A stretch of DNA of 64,000 nt, taken from contig NZ_VFOP01000001.1 in the NCBI RefSeq assembly GCF_006716185.1, forward strand, positions 806,001-870,000, written 5' to 3'. The notes under the pieces were generated by a model. That model made no database searches and was not told the DNA's origin. It saw only the letters and a list, made by a program, of their open reading frames with translations. The stretch comes from Ornithinicoccus hortensis (GTDB lineage: Bacteria > Actinomycetota > Actinomycetes > Actinomycetales > Dermatophilaceae). The translations under genes were made by a program, and so were the position numbers. Each line of letters opens with the position of its first letter. The first letter of the stretch is position 1. This document shows positions 8,150 to 15,752 of the stretch, in pieces.

Positions 8150-10761
8150 GGGGCGGACCCCCCGGCGGTGCCGCGCCTGCCGGCGCTCACCCGGCCCAGG
8201 ACGAAGGCACCGGCCGCGACCAGCAGCCCCAGCAGGCCGAGCAGCCACCCGGACGGACCGTCGGCAGGCGCGGAGGGTGGCGCGGCCGCGGGAGCCGCGG
8301 CGGTCGTCGCCGCAGCGTCGTCGGCGCCGGTGGCGGACGGGTCGACGGTGGTCGCGGGCAGCAGGAGGCCGTCCGGAACAGTGAGGTAGGAGGAGCCGGC
8401 CAGGGCCGGCAGGGCGGCGACCGTGGCCTCACGGTCGGCCTCGCCGCCTTCTGCGGCCGGGAGCCCGGAGTCCTCGACCTGCTGCCCGATCAACCAGTCG
8501 GCACTGGGGGTGCCGTCGACCCCGACGGCGACCAGGCCCGCCGCGGCCCACCCGGTCACGGTCACCTCGGGAAGCTCCCCGGCCTCGAAGGCGCCGGCGT
8601 CCGAACGTGCCTGCACCAGGGCGGCGGCGGCCGAGCGCAGCGCGGTCGCATGGCCGGGTGGTCCGGTGGTGGGGTCGGTCGTGGCATTGAGCGCCTGGAC
8701 GGCCAGCCCGGTGACCGCGGCCGACCCCGCGGTGCAGCCGTCGTCCGGCTCCGCCGGGAACAGGCCGTCGGTGCACTGCTGGCCGGCCAGGGCCCGTGCC
8801 GCCGCCGCAGCCGCATCGTCCTGACCCGCGGCGGTGAGCGCGAGCACGGATACCGCCTGGCTCCGGGTGTCCGACTGGTCCCCGAGGTCGCTGGTGTCGG
8901 CCAGCCACCCGTCGGCATCCTGCTGGGCGACCAACTCGGCCGTCAGCGTCTCCGACGGTCGACCGGACAGCGCGCCGATGAGCACGAGGTCCGCCAACGG
9001 CCCGGCATACCGCGCGTCGTCCGCGTCGTAGGGCACCCCGTGGGCGTAGGCCGCCGCCTGGTCCTCCTCCAGCAGGAAGTCCGTCACCGGAGCCAGGTCG
9101 TCGACCGGGACGCCGGCGGCGTACAGCCCGAGCCAGGCCCGCGCCGTCGCGCCGTGGTCCACGAAGGTGGTGCCATCGACCTCGGTGCGCAGGTGGGTCC
9201 CCCCGACGAACTGTGCGGCGAGAAAGCCCGCCGCGGCGTCGACCCGGTCGCTTCCGGTGGACGTGAGCTCGAGCCCCTCGTCGGGGCCGGCGGTCTGGTC
9301 GGTGGCATCGTCCCCTGCCCCGGTGGGGAGGACGGCTGTCCCACCGGCGTTGCGCGGTGCCGGCCCCGCGACCGGACCGGACCCGCGGTCACCGGACGCG
9401 GCTCCCGTGGAGTCGCCGGGACCGGTCCCCGTGCCGGGCCCGGTCGCCCCCGGCGCAGAGGTCGCCGGCGGGGTGGTCGGGGTCGGCGGCGTCGGACCCG
9501 GTGCCGGTGTGGGGGTCGGCGCGGGCGTCGGGCTCGGAGACGGCGTCGGGGTGGGCGTCGGCTCCGGGGTCGGGAGGGGCGGGTCCGGCAGCAGGGGGTC
9601 CTGGCCGATCCGGCCGAACGGGACCGGCGCCAGGGCGAACACCGCCTGCGGGGTGCTCCGGCGCCACTGGTCCCGGCTCCCGTCGAGACCGGACGCGAGG
9701 GCCGCGTCGAGGTTCTCCCGGTCGTAGGCGATCCCGCCGACCTCGCCGGCCAGTGCGGTCCCGGCGACCCGGTCGGGGTCCAGGTGGAGGGTCGCGACCT
9801 GGCTCCGGCCCTGGGCCGCGGCGGAGTCCCGGCCCCCCGCGGTGAGCGCCTGGACGGCCAGCCCGGTGGAGTTGGAGTTCGGACCGTCGGTGCCGACGCC
9901 GCCACCGAACGAGCCGTCCTCGCGCTGGGCCCCCACCAGCCAGGTCAGGCCGGCGTCGATGTCGTCCTGGAGGCCGGACACCCCGGCGTCGCGCGCGGCC
10001 ATCAGCGCCTGGACCCCCATCGCGGTGCCGTCGACGTCGGGCGCGGACATCCCCGCGGCCTTGCCCCCGTCGCAGGTCAGTGCGGGGTTGCTGTCGTGGT
10101 CGTTGTTGTACATCCGGAAGTAGCCCTCGGAGCACTGGTACTTGTCGAGGAAGGTCACGGCCGAGTCCGGGAGGCCACCGGAGCGGGCGAGGCCGATCAC
10201 CGTCAGGGACTGAGCGAAGACGTTGCTGTCGTCCCGGCCCGGGGAGGAGACGATGCGGTCCTTGATCCGTCCGTGCTCCGCGTCCGCAGGGTCCTCGACG
10301 ATGAGCGACAGGGTGTCGGCGTGGACGTCCCTCCCGCCGAAGGCGTGCACGTCCACGCCGCTGACGACGCCCGCGACCAGCAGTTTGGCGGTCGGCCCGG
10401 CCAGGCGGGTGTCGGCATCGGGGTACCACGCCGGCCCGGCGTAGTCGGCCACGTGGGCGGCCAGGCCGGCGGTCACCTGCTGCGCGGCGGCGTCGCCGTG
10501 ACCGGTGGCGTGCAGCGCGAACAGCACGTCCGCGGTCAGGCCCCAGTCGGCCGCACCACCCGGCCCGGGCACCGCGCCCGTGCTCGGGTCGATCTGCCCG
10601 ATCAGCCAGCCGGCGGTCTGCGCCGAGCGGTCCGCGACGGACACCTGGGCGCCTGGGGCGTCCGACCCGTCGGGCGCGGCGACCGCCGCCACGGGGCCGG
10701 CGAGGAGCAGGCCCGCCGCCAGCCACCCGGCATACCGGGTCGTGGTCGCGCCACGCGTCAC
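8146..10761 (-). CDS. membrane-anchored protein with two alpha/alpha-toroid domains (tandem transcobalamin N-domain-like)
   Basis: 871 residues. GTG at 10761 overlaps the upstream stop (GTGA). A signal sequence (1-30) leads to toroid 1 (about 45-385), a Pro/Thr-rich spacer with TPEPTPTPTPSPSPTP-type repeats (about 390-440) and a Gly/Asp-rich stretch. Toroid 2 follows (about 500-805), then an Ala-rich linker and a C-terminal membrane helix (about 838-860) with a basic tail. Toroid repeats show the hydrophobic pattern also seen in transcobalamin and prenyltransferases (STGLAVQALTAGG, GTAMGVQALMAARDAG, VTGLAVQALNATT). No prenyltransferase zinc-ligand set is evident. It probably presents two ligand sites, or one site plus one structural domain, near the ECF importer. 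Confidence 0.78.
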   Translation of the reverse strand: MTRGATTTRYAGWLAAGLLLAGPVAAVAAPDGSDAPGAQVSVADRSAQTAGWLIGQIDPSTGAVPGPGGAADWGLTADVLFALHATGHGDAAAQQVTAGLAAHVADYAGPAWYPDADTRLAGPTAKLLVAGVVSGVDVHAFGGRDVHADTLSLIVEDPADAEHGRIKDRIVSSPGRDDSNVFAQSLTVIGLARSGGLPDSAVTFLDKYQCSEGYFRMYNNDHDSNPALTCDGGKAAGMSAPDVDGTAMGVQALMAARDAGVSGLQDDIDAGLTWLVGAQREDGSFGGGVGTDGPNSNSTGLAVQALTAGGRDSAAAQGRSQVATLHLDPDRVAGTALAGEVGGIAYDRENLDAALASGLDGSRDQWRRSTPQAVFALAPVPFGRIGQDPLLPDPPLPTPEPTPTPTPSPSPTPAPTPTPAPGPTPPTPTTPPATSAPGATGPGTGTGPGDSTGAASGDRGSGPVAGPAPRNAGGTAVLPTGAGDDATDQTAGPDEGLELTSTGSDRVDAAAGFLAAQFVGGTHLRTEVDGTTFVDHGATARAWLGLYAAGVPVDDLAPVTDFLLEEDQAAAYAHGVPYDADDARYAGPLADLVLIGALSGRPSETLTAELVAQQDADGWLADTSDLGDQSDTRSQAVSVLALTAAGQDDAAAAAARALAGQQCTDGLFPAEPDDGCTAGSAAVTGLAVQALNATTDPTTGPPGHATALRSAAAALVQARSDAGAFEAGELPEVTVTGWAAAGLVAVGVDGTPSADWLIGQQVEDSGLPAAEGGEADREATVAALPALAGSSYLTVPDGLLLPATTVDPSATGADDAAATTAAAPAAAPPSAPADGPSGWLLGLLGLLVAAGAFVLGRVSAGRRGTAGGSAP

Positions 10762-12266
10762 GGCCGCACCACGTACTGCTTCAGCTGGTTGAGGACGCTG
10801 TCGCTGACCGTGGTCGTGCCGCCCAGGACGATGATCGTCTGCGGGTCCAGCCGGCCCAGCTCCCTGGCCGTCTCCGGGGGGATCGTGTCCTGCCTGGTCA
10901 GCAGCACGGGGCCCCGGGTGCGACCGGCCAGGGCCGACCCCGCGAGGGCGTCGGGGAAGTTGGCGCCGGTCGCGACGTAGGCCACCGGCACGCCCGGGGT
11001 GAAACCGGTCCGGGAGACCTGCTCGGCCGTCCCGTAGCGGTTGGCGCCGCTGAGCCGGGTGACCGTCCCGGCGTGCTGCCGCAGCTGGGTGACCACCGCG
11101 TCGCTGATCACCGTGCTGCCGCCGACGACGAAGATCTGCGTCGGCTGCAGCCGGTTCAGTGCCGTCACTGTCTCCTGGGGGAGTTCGCCCTTCCGGGTGA
11201 GCAGCACGGGGACGCCCTGGCTGCCGGCCCGCGCCGAGGCGGCCAACGCGTCGGGGAAGTTGTCGCCGGTCGCCACGTAGACCCGCGTGGTGGAGACCGG
11301 GAACTGCCGGGAGACCTGCTCCGCGGTGGCGTAGCGGTTGGCGCCGCGGAGCCGGGTGACCGTCCCCGAGGTGTACTTCTTGAGGGCGGTCACCACCGGG
11401 TCGGAGACGACGGTGGAGCCGCCGAGCACGACGATCCGCTTCGGCTTGAGCCGCTGCAACGCTTCCACGGTCTCGGCCGGGAGCTCGTCCGGCGCGGTGA
11501 GCAGCACCGGCACGTCCTGACGCCCGGCCAGTGCTGACCCCGCCAGTGCGTCCGGGAATCCCCGGCCGGTGGCCACGTAGACGACGTCCACCCCGGTCAC
11601 GTACTTGCCCGCGACCTCCGCGGCCGTGGCGTACCGGGTGCTGCCGGAGAGCCGGTCGGCCAGCGGACGGACGGCCGCCGACCGTGGCGGCGGGTTGGTG
11701 GTGGCCGAGCGGTTCAGCGAGAAGGACCACCCCTCGAACCCGCCCGGGATCGCCGACCTGCTCGTGAGACCGACCGTGCTGTAGGTCCAGGCCGCGCCGT
11801 CGTCGGCATACCAATAGGACCAGTAGGCGTTCGCCGGCGGGGTGTCGACGCACGCCTCCCGGTAGGTGGGGTCGCCCTGGCGCGGGATCGTCTCGTCCGC
11901 GGCGGGCCGGCCGTCGAGCCGGCAGGCCATGGTCAGGCCCCACCGCTCCGTGCCGGTCATGTCCACGCCCGCCTCGCGCAGCGCGTCCCGTCCCGTCCCC
12001 GCAAAGTCCTTGCCTTCTGCGGGGCCGGGCGCGCAGCGGACGATGGTCTTCCCGTCGTGCCCCTTCCAGGCGCCGAGGTCCTGGAAGTCGACGACAACCG
12101 TCATGCCGTGCCCGTCCAGGCAGTAGCCATCGTAGCCCAGCGCGGAGTTCTGCTGCGGCGGCGCGTCGGGCCCGGTGTCGGTGGTGCTGGTGCTGCCGAC
12201 CGCGGGTGCGGCGGCGGCGAGGACCAGGGCCAGCGCGGCGGTGACGGCGCGGCGGATCGGTGGCAT
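10758..12266 (-). CDS. secreted DUF4430-like protein with three CWB2 cell-wall-binding repeats
   Basis: 502 residues. ATG at 12266 is the first gene after cobalamin riboswitch 1. Signal peptide 1-24; DUF4430-like domain about 45-195 with Cys49, 78, 115 and 139 and the blocks CVDTPPANAYWSYW and GGFEGWSFSL; then three CWB2 repeats from about 205 to the C-terminus (RLSGSTRYATA, RLRGANRYATA, RLSGANRYGTA, each ending in a VLGG/VVGG block). It is the wall-anchored partner of the membrane-anchored DUF4430 protein encoded two genes downstream. Together with the toroid-CWB2 protein it would rebuild, as two chains, the two-domain plan of animal transcobalamin. The B12 role is inferred from riboswitch, domains and transporter context. 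Confidence 0.82.
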   Translation of the reverse strand: MPPIRRAVTAALALVLAAAAPAVGSTSTTDTGPDAPPQQNSALGYDGYCLDGHGMTVVVDFQDLGAWKGHDGKTIVRCAPGPAEGKDFAGTGRDALREAGVDMTGTERWGLTMACRLDGRPAADETIPRQGDPTYREACVDTPPANAYWSYWYADDGAAWTYSTVGLTSRSAIPGGFEGWSFSLNRSATTNPPPRSAAVRPLADRLSGSTRYATAAEVAGKYVTGVDVVYVATGRGFPDALAGSALAGRQDVPVLLTAPDELPAETVEALQRLKPKRIVVLGGSTVVSDPVVTALKKYTSGTVTRLRGANRYATAEQVSRQFPVSTTRVYVATGDNFPDALAASARAGSQGVPVLLTRKGELPQETVTALNRLQPTQIFVVGGSTVISDAVVTQLRQHAGTVTRLSGANRYGTAEQVSRTGFTPGVPVAYVATGANFPDALAGSALAGRTRGPVLLTRQDTIPPETARELGRLDPQTIIVLGGTTTVSDSVLNQLKQYVVRP

Positions 12267-12272
12267 CGGGTA

Positions 12273-12352
12273 GACCTCGTTCCCCTGTTGGGTCGAGGTC
12301 CCCGGGTGCCGGGGGTGGTGGTGCCCGCCGGACTCCTCCCGCAGGCCTCGAC
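12273..12352 (-). promoter_or_regulatory. competing stems between riboswitch 1 and the first gene
   Basis: Three complementary segments exist: GTCGAGG (12346-12352), GTCGAGGTC read on the plus strand at 12292-12300, and CGAGGTC on the minus strand at 12273-12279. The middle segment can pair with the upstream one or with the downstream one, which covers the GAGG-type ribosome-binding site before the ATG at 12266, but not with both. That is the layout of a translational switch. Confidence 0.5.
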
Positions 12353-12354
12353 GG

Positions 12355-12470
12355 GTGTGTGGAGCGGGCCACTCCCGGGCATTCGGGCTCGCCGGCGACG
12401 GGTGTCTCCGGCCTACCGTTGCGGGTCAGCGCCGGACTCGGACCGGCTTCCCCCGTGGGTGGCGTGGTCC
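12355..12470 (-). promoter_or_regulatory. cobalamin riboswitch (copy 1)
   Basis: The minus-strand core reads GGGGGAAGCCGGTCCGAGTC, then CGGCGCTGACCCGCAACGGT, then a short arm and the B12-box variant GAGCCCGAATGCCCGGG. Block order and spacing match copy 2 and the cobalamin riboswitch family. It heads the six-gene operon that ends at 3323. Confidence 0.88.
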
Positions 12471-12474
12471 GGAC

Positions 12475-12480
12475 AGTCTA
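12475..12480 (-). promoter_or_regulatory. -10 box of the B12-uptake operon
   Basis: TAGACT on the minus strand lies about 7 bases before the expected 5' end of riboswitch 1, in the gap after the SRPBCC gene stop at 12504. No clear -35 is visible. Confidence 0.45.
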
Positions 12481-12503
12481 GCCGAGGGGCGATCCGCCCC
12501 GGG

Positions 12504-13028
12504 CTACCGGACGGAGGGCCCGGCCGGCGACCCGTCCGAGCGTTCCGCGGCCGCCGCGATGTCCGCCAGGTCGGTCTCCATCGCCTTGCGGGTCGCCCGG
12601 AGGCCCAGGGCCCCGAAGGCCTTCCAGAGCACCTTCTGCACGCCTGTCGGGTCCGGGGTGTGGGCGCTGAAGTGCATCGTCAGCGAGGTGCCCTCGCCGT
12701 CGGGGGACAGCGTGAAGACACTGCGGTTGTCGGCGCCACCGGAGGAGGCCGCGACCTCGGTCCGCCGGTGCGGGTCGCTGTCGACGACCCACATCTCCTC
12801 CGTCACGGTGCGCCCCATCATCGTCCGGGTCTCCCGCCACCGGGTGCCCACGGCATACGGTCCGTCGGTGAGCAGCTCCACCGAGCGGACCCCGCTGAGC
12901 ACCTGCGGGGCGTGCTTGAGGTCGGTGAGCACCTGCCAGACGCGGGACGGCGTGGCCTCGATCCGCCGGCTGAGCGTCAGCTCGTGCCCGCTGCCCCCGG
13001 GCGTCGACCCCGAGGACCCCGCGCTCAC
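12504..13028 (-). CDS. SRPBCC (START-like) family protein
   Basis: 174 residues. GTG at 13028 overlaps the upstream stop (GTGA). The pattern LSRRIEATPSRVWQVLTDL at the start, a central TRWRETR...MMGRTVTEEMWV strand region and the C-terminal long helix fit the polyketide cyclase/dehydrase-like SRPBCC fold, a hydrophobic-ligand-binding cavity. No catalytic residues are defined in this family. Tight coupling to the LytR_C gene suggests co-expression. It is not obviously part of the B12 locus, which has its own promoter downstream. Confidence 0.75.
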   Translation of the reverse strand: MSAGSSGSTPGGSGHELTLSRRIEATPSRVWQVLTDLKHAPQVLSGVRSVELLTDGPYAVGTRWRETRTMMGRTVTEEMWVVDSDPHRRTEVAASSGGADNRSVFTLSPDGEGTSLTMHFSAHTPDPTGVQKVLWKAFGALGLRATRKAMETDLADIAAAAERSDGSPAGPSVR

Positions 13029-13567
13029 CGGTCGCCCCCGGTGGAGGTGGGCTCGGACTCCTCGTCCTCGATCTCGGGGAACTCCTCGAAGTCCGGTCCG
13101 AGCACCAGGTCGATCTCGGCGCTCTCCCGCTCGTCCTCGAGCAGCTCCGCGTCCGGGACCAGGTCGTGGAGCACCGCGGCCGCCTCGGCGCCCTCGGGTC
13201 CGAACCGGATGTGGGCGGCCCCCTCGACGGTCGACTTCTCGGGGTCGTTGTCGGAGGTCTGGACGTCGTAGCCGCGTGCGTCCAGGGCCGCGGCGGTCCG
13301 CGTGGCCAGCCCGGCCCGGTCGGTGGCGTTGTAGACGTTCACCTGGACGTCCTCCGGCTGCAGCGGCTCCGCGGTGGCGGTCGCCGTGACCTGCTCGCCG
13401 TCGCCCCCGGCGGACTCCTCGTCGGAGCCCAACCACCCCTTGTAGTAGGCCCCGGCGTAGGCGAACACGGCGATCAGGAGGACGAGCAGGCCGGTCAGGA
13501 CCAGGGCGGTGCGACGTCGCCGACGGCGGGCCGCGGTGGACATGCCGGCGGTGCGGACGTAGCCCAT
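13025..13567 (-). CDS. LytR_C-domain membrane protein
   Basis: 180 residues. ATG at 13567 follows a GGAGAGG ribosome-binding site. A basic cytosolic N-terminus (RRRRRRT) precedes one membrane helix (about residues 20-40), then an extracytoplasmic domain (about 72-160) resembling the C-terminal domain of LytR/CpsA/Psr proteins (VNVYNATDRAGLATRTAAAL), and an acidic Glu-rich tail. Stand-alone LytR_C proteins are common in actinobacteria and are thought to act at the cell wall. There is no LCP catalytic domain here. Confidence 0.75.
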   Translation of the reverse strand: MGYVRTAGMSTAARRRRRRTALVLTGLLVLLIAVFAYAGAYYKGWLGSDEESAGGDGEQVTATATAEPLQPEDVQVNVYNATDRAGLATRTAAALDARGYDVQTSDNDPEKSTVEGAAHIRFGPEGAEAAAVLHDLVPDAELLEDERESAEIDLVLGPDFEEFPEIEDEESEPTSTGGDR

Positions 13568-13617
13568 GGCCTCTCCTTCCTCGGGACTCTCCGGTAAGGC
13601 ACGGTACCCAGGGTGGG

Positions 13618-13914
13618 TCAGTCAATCACCAGGACACGCCCGTGGACGAAGGGGCGCTGTGCCAACGCGGCCCGCAGCGCCCGGTGCAGGCCGTCCTCCA
13701 GGTAGAGCTCGCCGCCATACTGCACGACGTGGCAGAAGATGTCGCCGTAGAAGGTGGAGTCCGGCGACAACAGCAGCTGCAGGTCCATCGTCGACTTGGT
13801 GGTGGTGAGCTCGTCCAGCCGGATCATCCGGGGCGGCAGGTGGGACCAGTCCCTCGGGTCGTCCAGACCGTGGGGAGGGTAGGGGCGATCGTCCCCCACG
13901 GCCTTGAAGATCAT
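13618..13914 (-). CDS. conserved short actinobacterial protein (sometimes named VapB-family antitoxin)
   Basis: 98 residues with a near-invariant look: MIFKAVGDDRPYPPHGLD at the N-terminus, then TTTKSTMDLQLLL, DSTFYGDIFCHVVQ and EDGLHRALRAAL. I recognise this as a short protein widespread in actinobacteria that databases often label a type II antitoxin, though no toxin gene is adjacent. The DGLHR-A motif recalls ParB/sulfiredoxin-like folds. It lies divergent from the HerA-like ATPase with about 45 bases between starts. Function uncertain. Confidence 0.65.
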   Translation of the reverse strand: MIFKAVGDDRPYPPHGLDDPRDWSHLPPRMIRLDELTTTKSTMDLQLLLSPDSTFYGDIFCHVVQYGGELYLEDGLHRALRAALAQRPFVHGRVLVID

Positions 13915-13945
13915 GAGGACAGTGTAGGGACGACACCGGATTCAC

Positions 13946-13951
13946 TAGAGT
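13946..13951 (+). promoter_or_regulatory. -10 box of a probable leaderless gene
   Basis: TAGAGT ends 7 bases before the GTG at 13959, placing the transcription start at or next to the start codon. This favours GTG 13959 over the earlier TTG at 13953. Confidence 0.5.
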
Positions 13952-13958
13952 CTTGTGC

Positions 13959-15590
13959 GTGAGCGACGACGCCAAGACCTCCCAGCTCGATGCCATCACC
14001 GCGGGATACGCCTTCGAAGGGCCCTCGATCACCCTGGGCGCGGCCCTGGACGACGACGGGACCGCGGTCCCCGAGGCCACCGTCCGCCTGCCGCTGGGGT
14101 CGATGAACCGACACGGCCTGGTGGCGGGCGCCACCGGCACCGGCAAGACGGTGACCCTGCAGGTGATGGCCGAGCAGTTGTCCGCCGCCGGGGTGCCGGT
14201 CTTCCTCGCCGACATCAAGGGCGACCTGTCCGGGTTGGCCACCCCCGCGGCCGAGCACGAGAAGATCGCGGCGCGGATGCAGGCGCTGGGGCAGGACTGG
14301 ACGGGCACGGCATACCCCGTGGAGTTCCTCAGCCTCGGCGGTCAGGGGACGGGCGTGCCGATCCGGGCGACGATCACGGCGTTCGGGCCACTGCTGCTGT
14401 CCAAGGTGCTCGGGCTCAACGCCACCCAGGAGTCCAGCCTCGGCCTAGTCTTCCACTACGCCGACAAGAACGGCCTGGCGCTGCTCGACCTGAAGGACCT
14501 GCAGGCGGTCATCAAGCACCTGCTCTCCGACGAGGGCAAGGCCGACCTCAAGGGCCTGGGCGGGCTGTCCTCCTCCACCGCGGGGGTCATCCTGCGCCAG
14601 CTCATCGCCTTCTCCGACCAGGGCGCCGAGGACTTCTTCGGCGAGCCGGAGTTCGACACCGCCGACCTGCTGCGGGTCCGGGAGGACGGCACCGGCGTGA
14701 TCACCTGCCTGGAGCTGCCGGGAGTGCGGGACAAGCCGGTCGTCTTCTCCACCTTCCTGATGTGGTTGCTGGCCGACCTGTTCCAGGACCTGCCCGAGGT
14801 CGGTGACCCGGAGAAGCCGAAGCTGGTCTTCTTCTTCGACGAGGCGCACCTGCTCTTCGACGACGCGTCCAAGGCGTTCCTGGACTCGGTCGAGCAGGCC
14901 GTCCGGCTGATCCGCTCCAAGGGGGTCGGGGTCTTCTTCGTGACGCAGACGCCCAAGGACGTGCCGGACGGTGTGCTGGGGCAGCTGGGCAACCGGGTCC
15001 AGCACGCGCTGCGCGCCTTCACCCCCGAGGACGCCAAGGCGCTGCGGGCCACCGTGCGCACCTTCCCGAACAGCGAGTACGACCTGGAGGAGGTGCTGAC
15101 CCAGCTGGGCACGGGTGAGGCCGTCATCACCGTGCTCTCCGAGCGGGGTGCGCCGACGCCGGTGGCCCGGACCATGCTGCGCGCGCCGCAGGCCCGGATG
15201 GGACCGTCGGAGGAGGCCCTGGTCCAGGAGACCGTCGCCGGCTCGGAGCTCGCGCCGAAGTATGCCGAGCCGCTGGACCGCGAGTCCGCCTACGAGAAGC
15301 TGACGGCCGGGTTGGCGGCCGCCGCCGACGAGGACGGCACGCCGCAGGTGGCGGGCGACCCGGCCGGTGGTTCGCTCGAGGCCGACCTGGAGAAGGCCGG
15401 CGCCGACGGGCGCTGGCCCGAGGACGAACCAGCGCCGGCGCGGAAGGGCCGGGCCGAGCCGAAGGAGGAGTCCCTGCTGGAGAAGGTGGTGGACTCCGGT
15501 GCGTTCCGCTCGATGCTGCGGTCGGCCGGCACCGTGATCGGGCGCGAGGTGAGCCGCAGCATCCTGGGGACCGGGCGGCGCCGCCGCTGA
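13959..15590 (+). CDS. HerA-like/DUF853 helicase-type ATPase
   Basis: 543 residues. GTG at 13959 chosen from the -10 spacing and the usual VSDDAK-type start. Walker A GATGTGKT at about residue 57, Walker B LVFFFDEAHLL at about residue 290, and the downstream segments VFFVTQTPKDVP and LGNRVQHALRAFTP match the stand-alone HerA-C/DUF853 family of hexameric DNA-motor ATPases. An acidic, charged region (about 430-510) and a basic C-terminus follow. There is no NurA nuclease next to it. The cellular role of these bacterial proteins is poorly known. A strong hairpin follows the stop. Confidence 0.88.
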   Translation: MSDDAKTSQLDAITAGYAFEGPSITLGAALDDDGTAVPEATVRLPLGSMNRHGLVAGATGTGKTVTLQVMAEQLSAAGVPVFLADIKGDLSGLATPAAEHEKIAARMQALGQDWTGTAYPVEFLSLGGQGTGVPIRATITAFGPLLLSKVLGLNATQESSLGLVFHYADKNGLALLDLKDLQAVIKHLLSDEGKADLKGLGGLSSSTAGVILRQLIAFSDQGAEDFFGEPEFDTADLLRVREDGTGVITCLELPGVRDKPVVFSTFLMWLLADLFQDLPEVGDPEKPKLVFFFDEAHLLFDDASKAFLDSVEQAVRLIRSKGVGVFFVTQTPKDVPDGVLGQLGNRVQHALRAFTPEDAKALRATVRTFPNSEYDLEEVLTQLGTGEAVITVLSERGAPTPVARTMLRAPQARMGPSEEALVQETVAGSELAPKYAEPLDRESAYEKLTAGLAAAADEDGTPQVAGDPAGGSLEADLEKAGADGRWPEDEPAPARKGRAEPKEESLLEKVVDSGAFRSMLRSAGTVIGREVSRSILGTGRRRR

Positions 15591-15601
15591 GCCGGATGCC
15601 A

Positions 15602-15633
15602 CGAACCCCCGGACCTGCTGGTCCGGGGGTTCG
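15602..15633. terminator. bidirectional hairpin terminator between HerA-like gene and tRNA-Ser
   Basis: Perfect 13-bp inverted repeat (15602-15614 with 15621-15633; arm CGAACCCCCGGAC) with a 6-base loop, lying between convergently transcribed units. It can serve both strands. Confidence 0.75.
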
Positions 15634-15654
15634 GCGATGTCCTGCGACATCCGC

Positions 15655-15742
15655 TGGCGGAGGATGGGGGATTTGAACCCCCGAGGGTTTTATCCCAACA
15701 CGATTTCCAATCGTGCGCACTAGGCCGCTATGCGAATCCTCC
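15655..15742 (-). tRNA. tRNA-Ser (anticodon GGA)
   Basis: A cloverleaf is visible on the minus strand: acceptor GGAGGAT/ATCCTCC, anticodon arm CACGATTGGAAATCGTG with anticodon GGA, a long variable arm typical of serine tRNAs, T-arm GGGGGTTCAAATCCCCC, discriminator G and an encoded CCA (15655-15657). Reads UCC/UCU codons. Confidence 0.95.
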
Positions 15743-15752
15743 GCCGGAGAGG

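Noticed and set aside
10762-12372. Extension of the tandem-toroid protein upstream of 10761
   Set aside because: Frame-shifted reading of the DUF4430-CWB2 gene; the GTGA overlap fixes the start.
15655-15742. tRNA-Ser as an attachment site for a mobile element
   Set aside because: No integrase, no duplicated tRNA 3' end and no composition break next to it.
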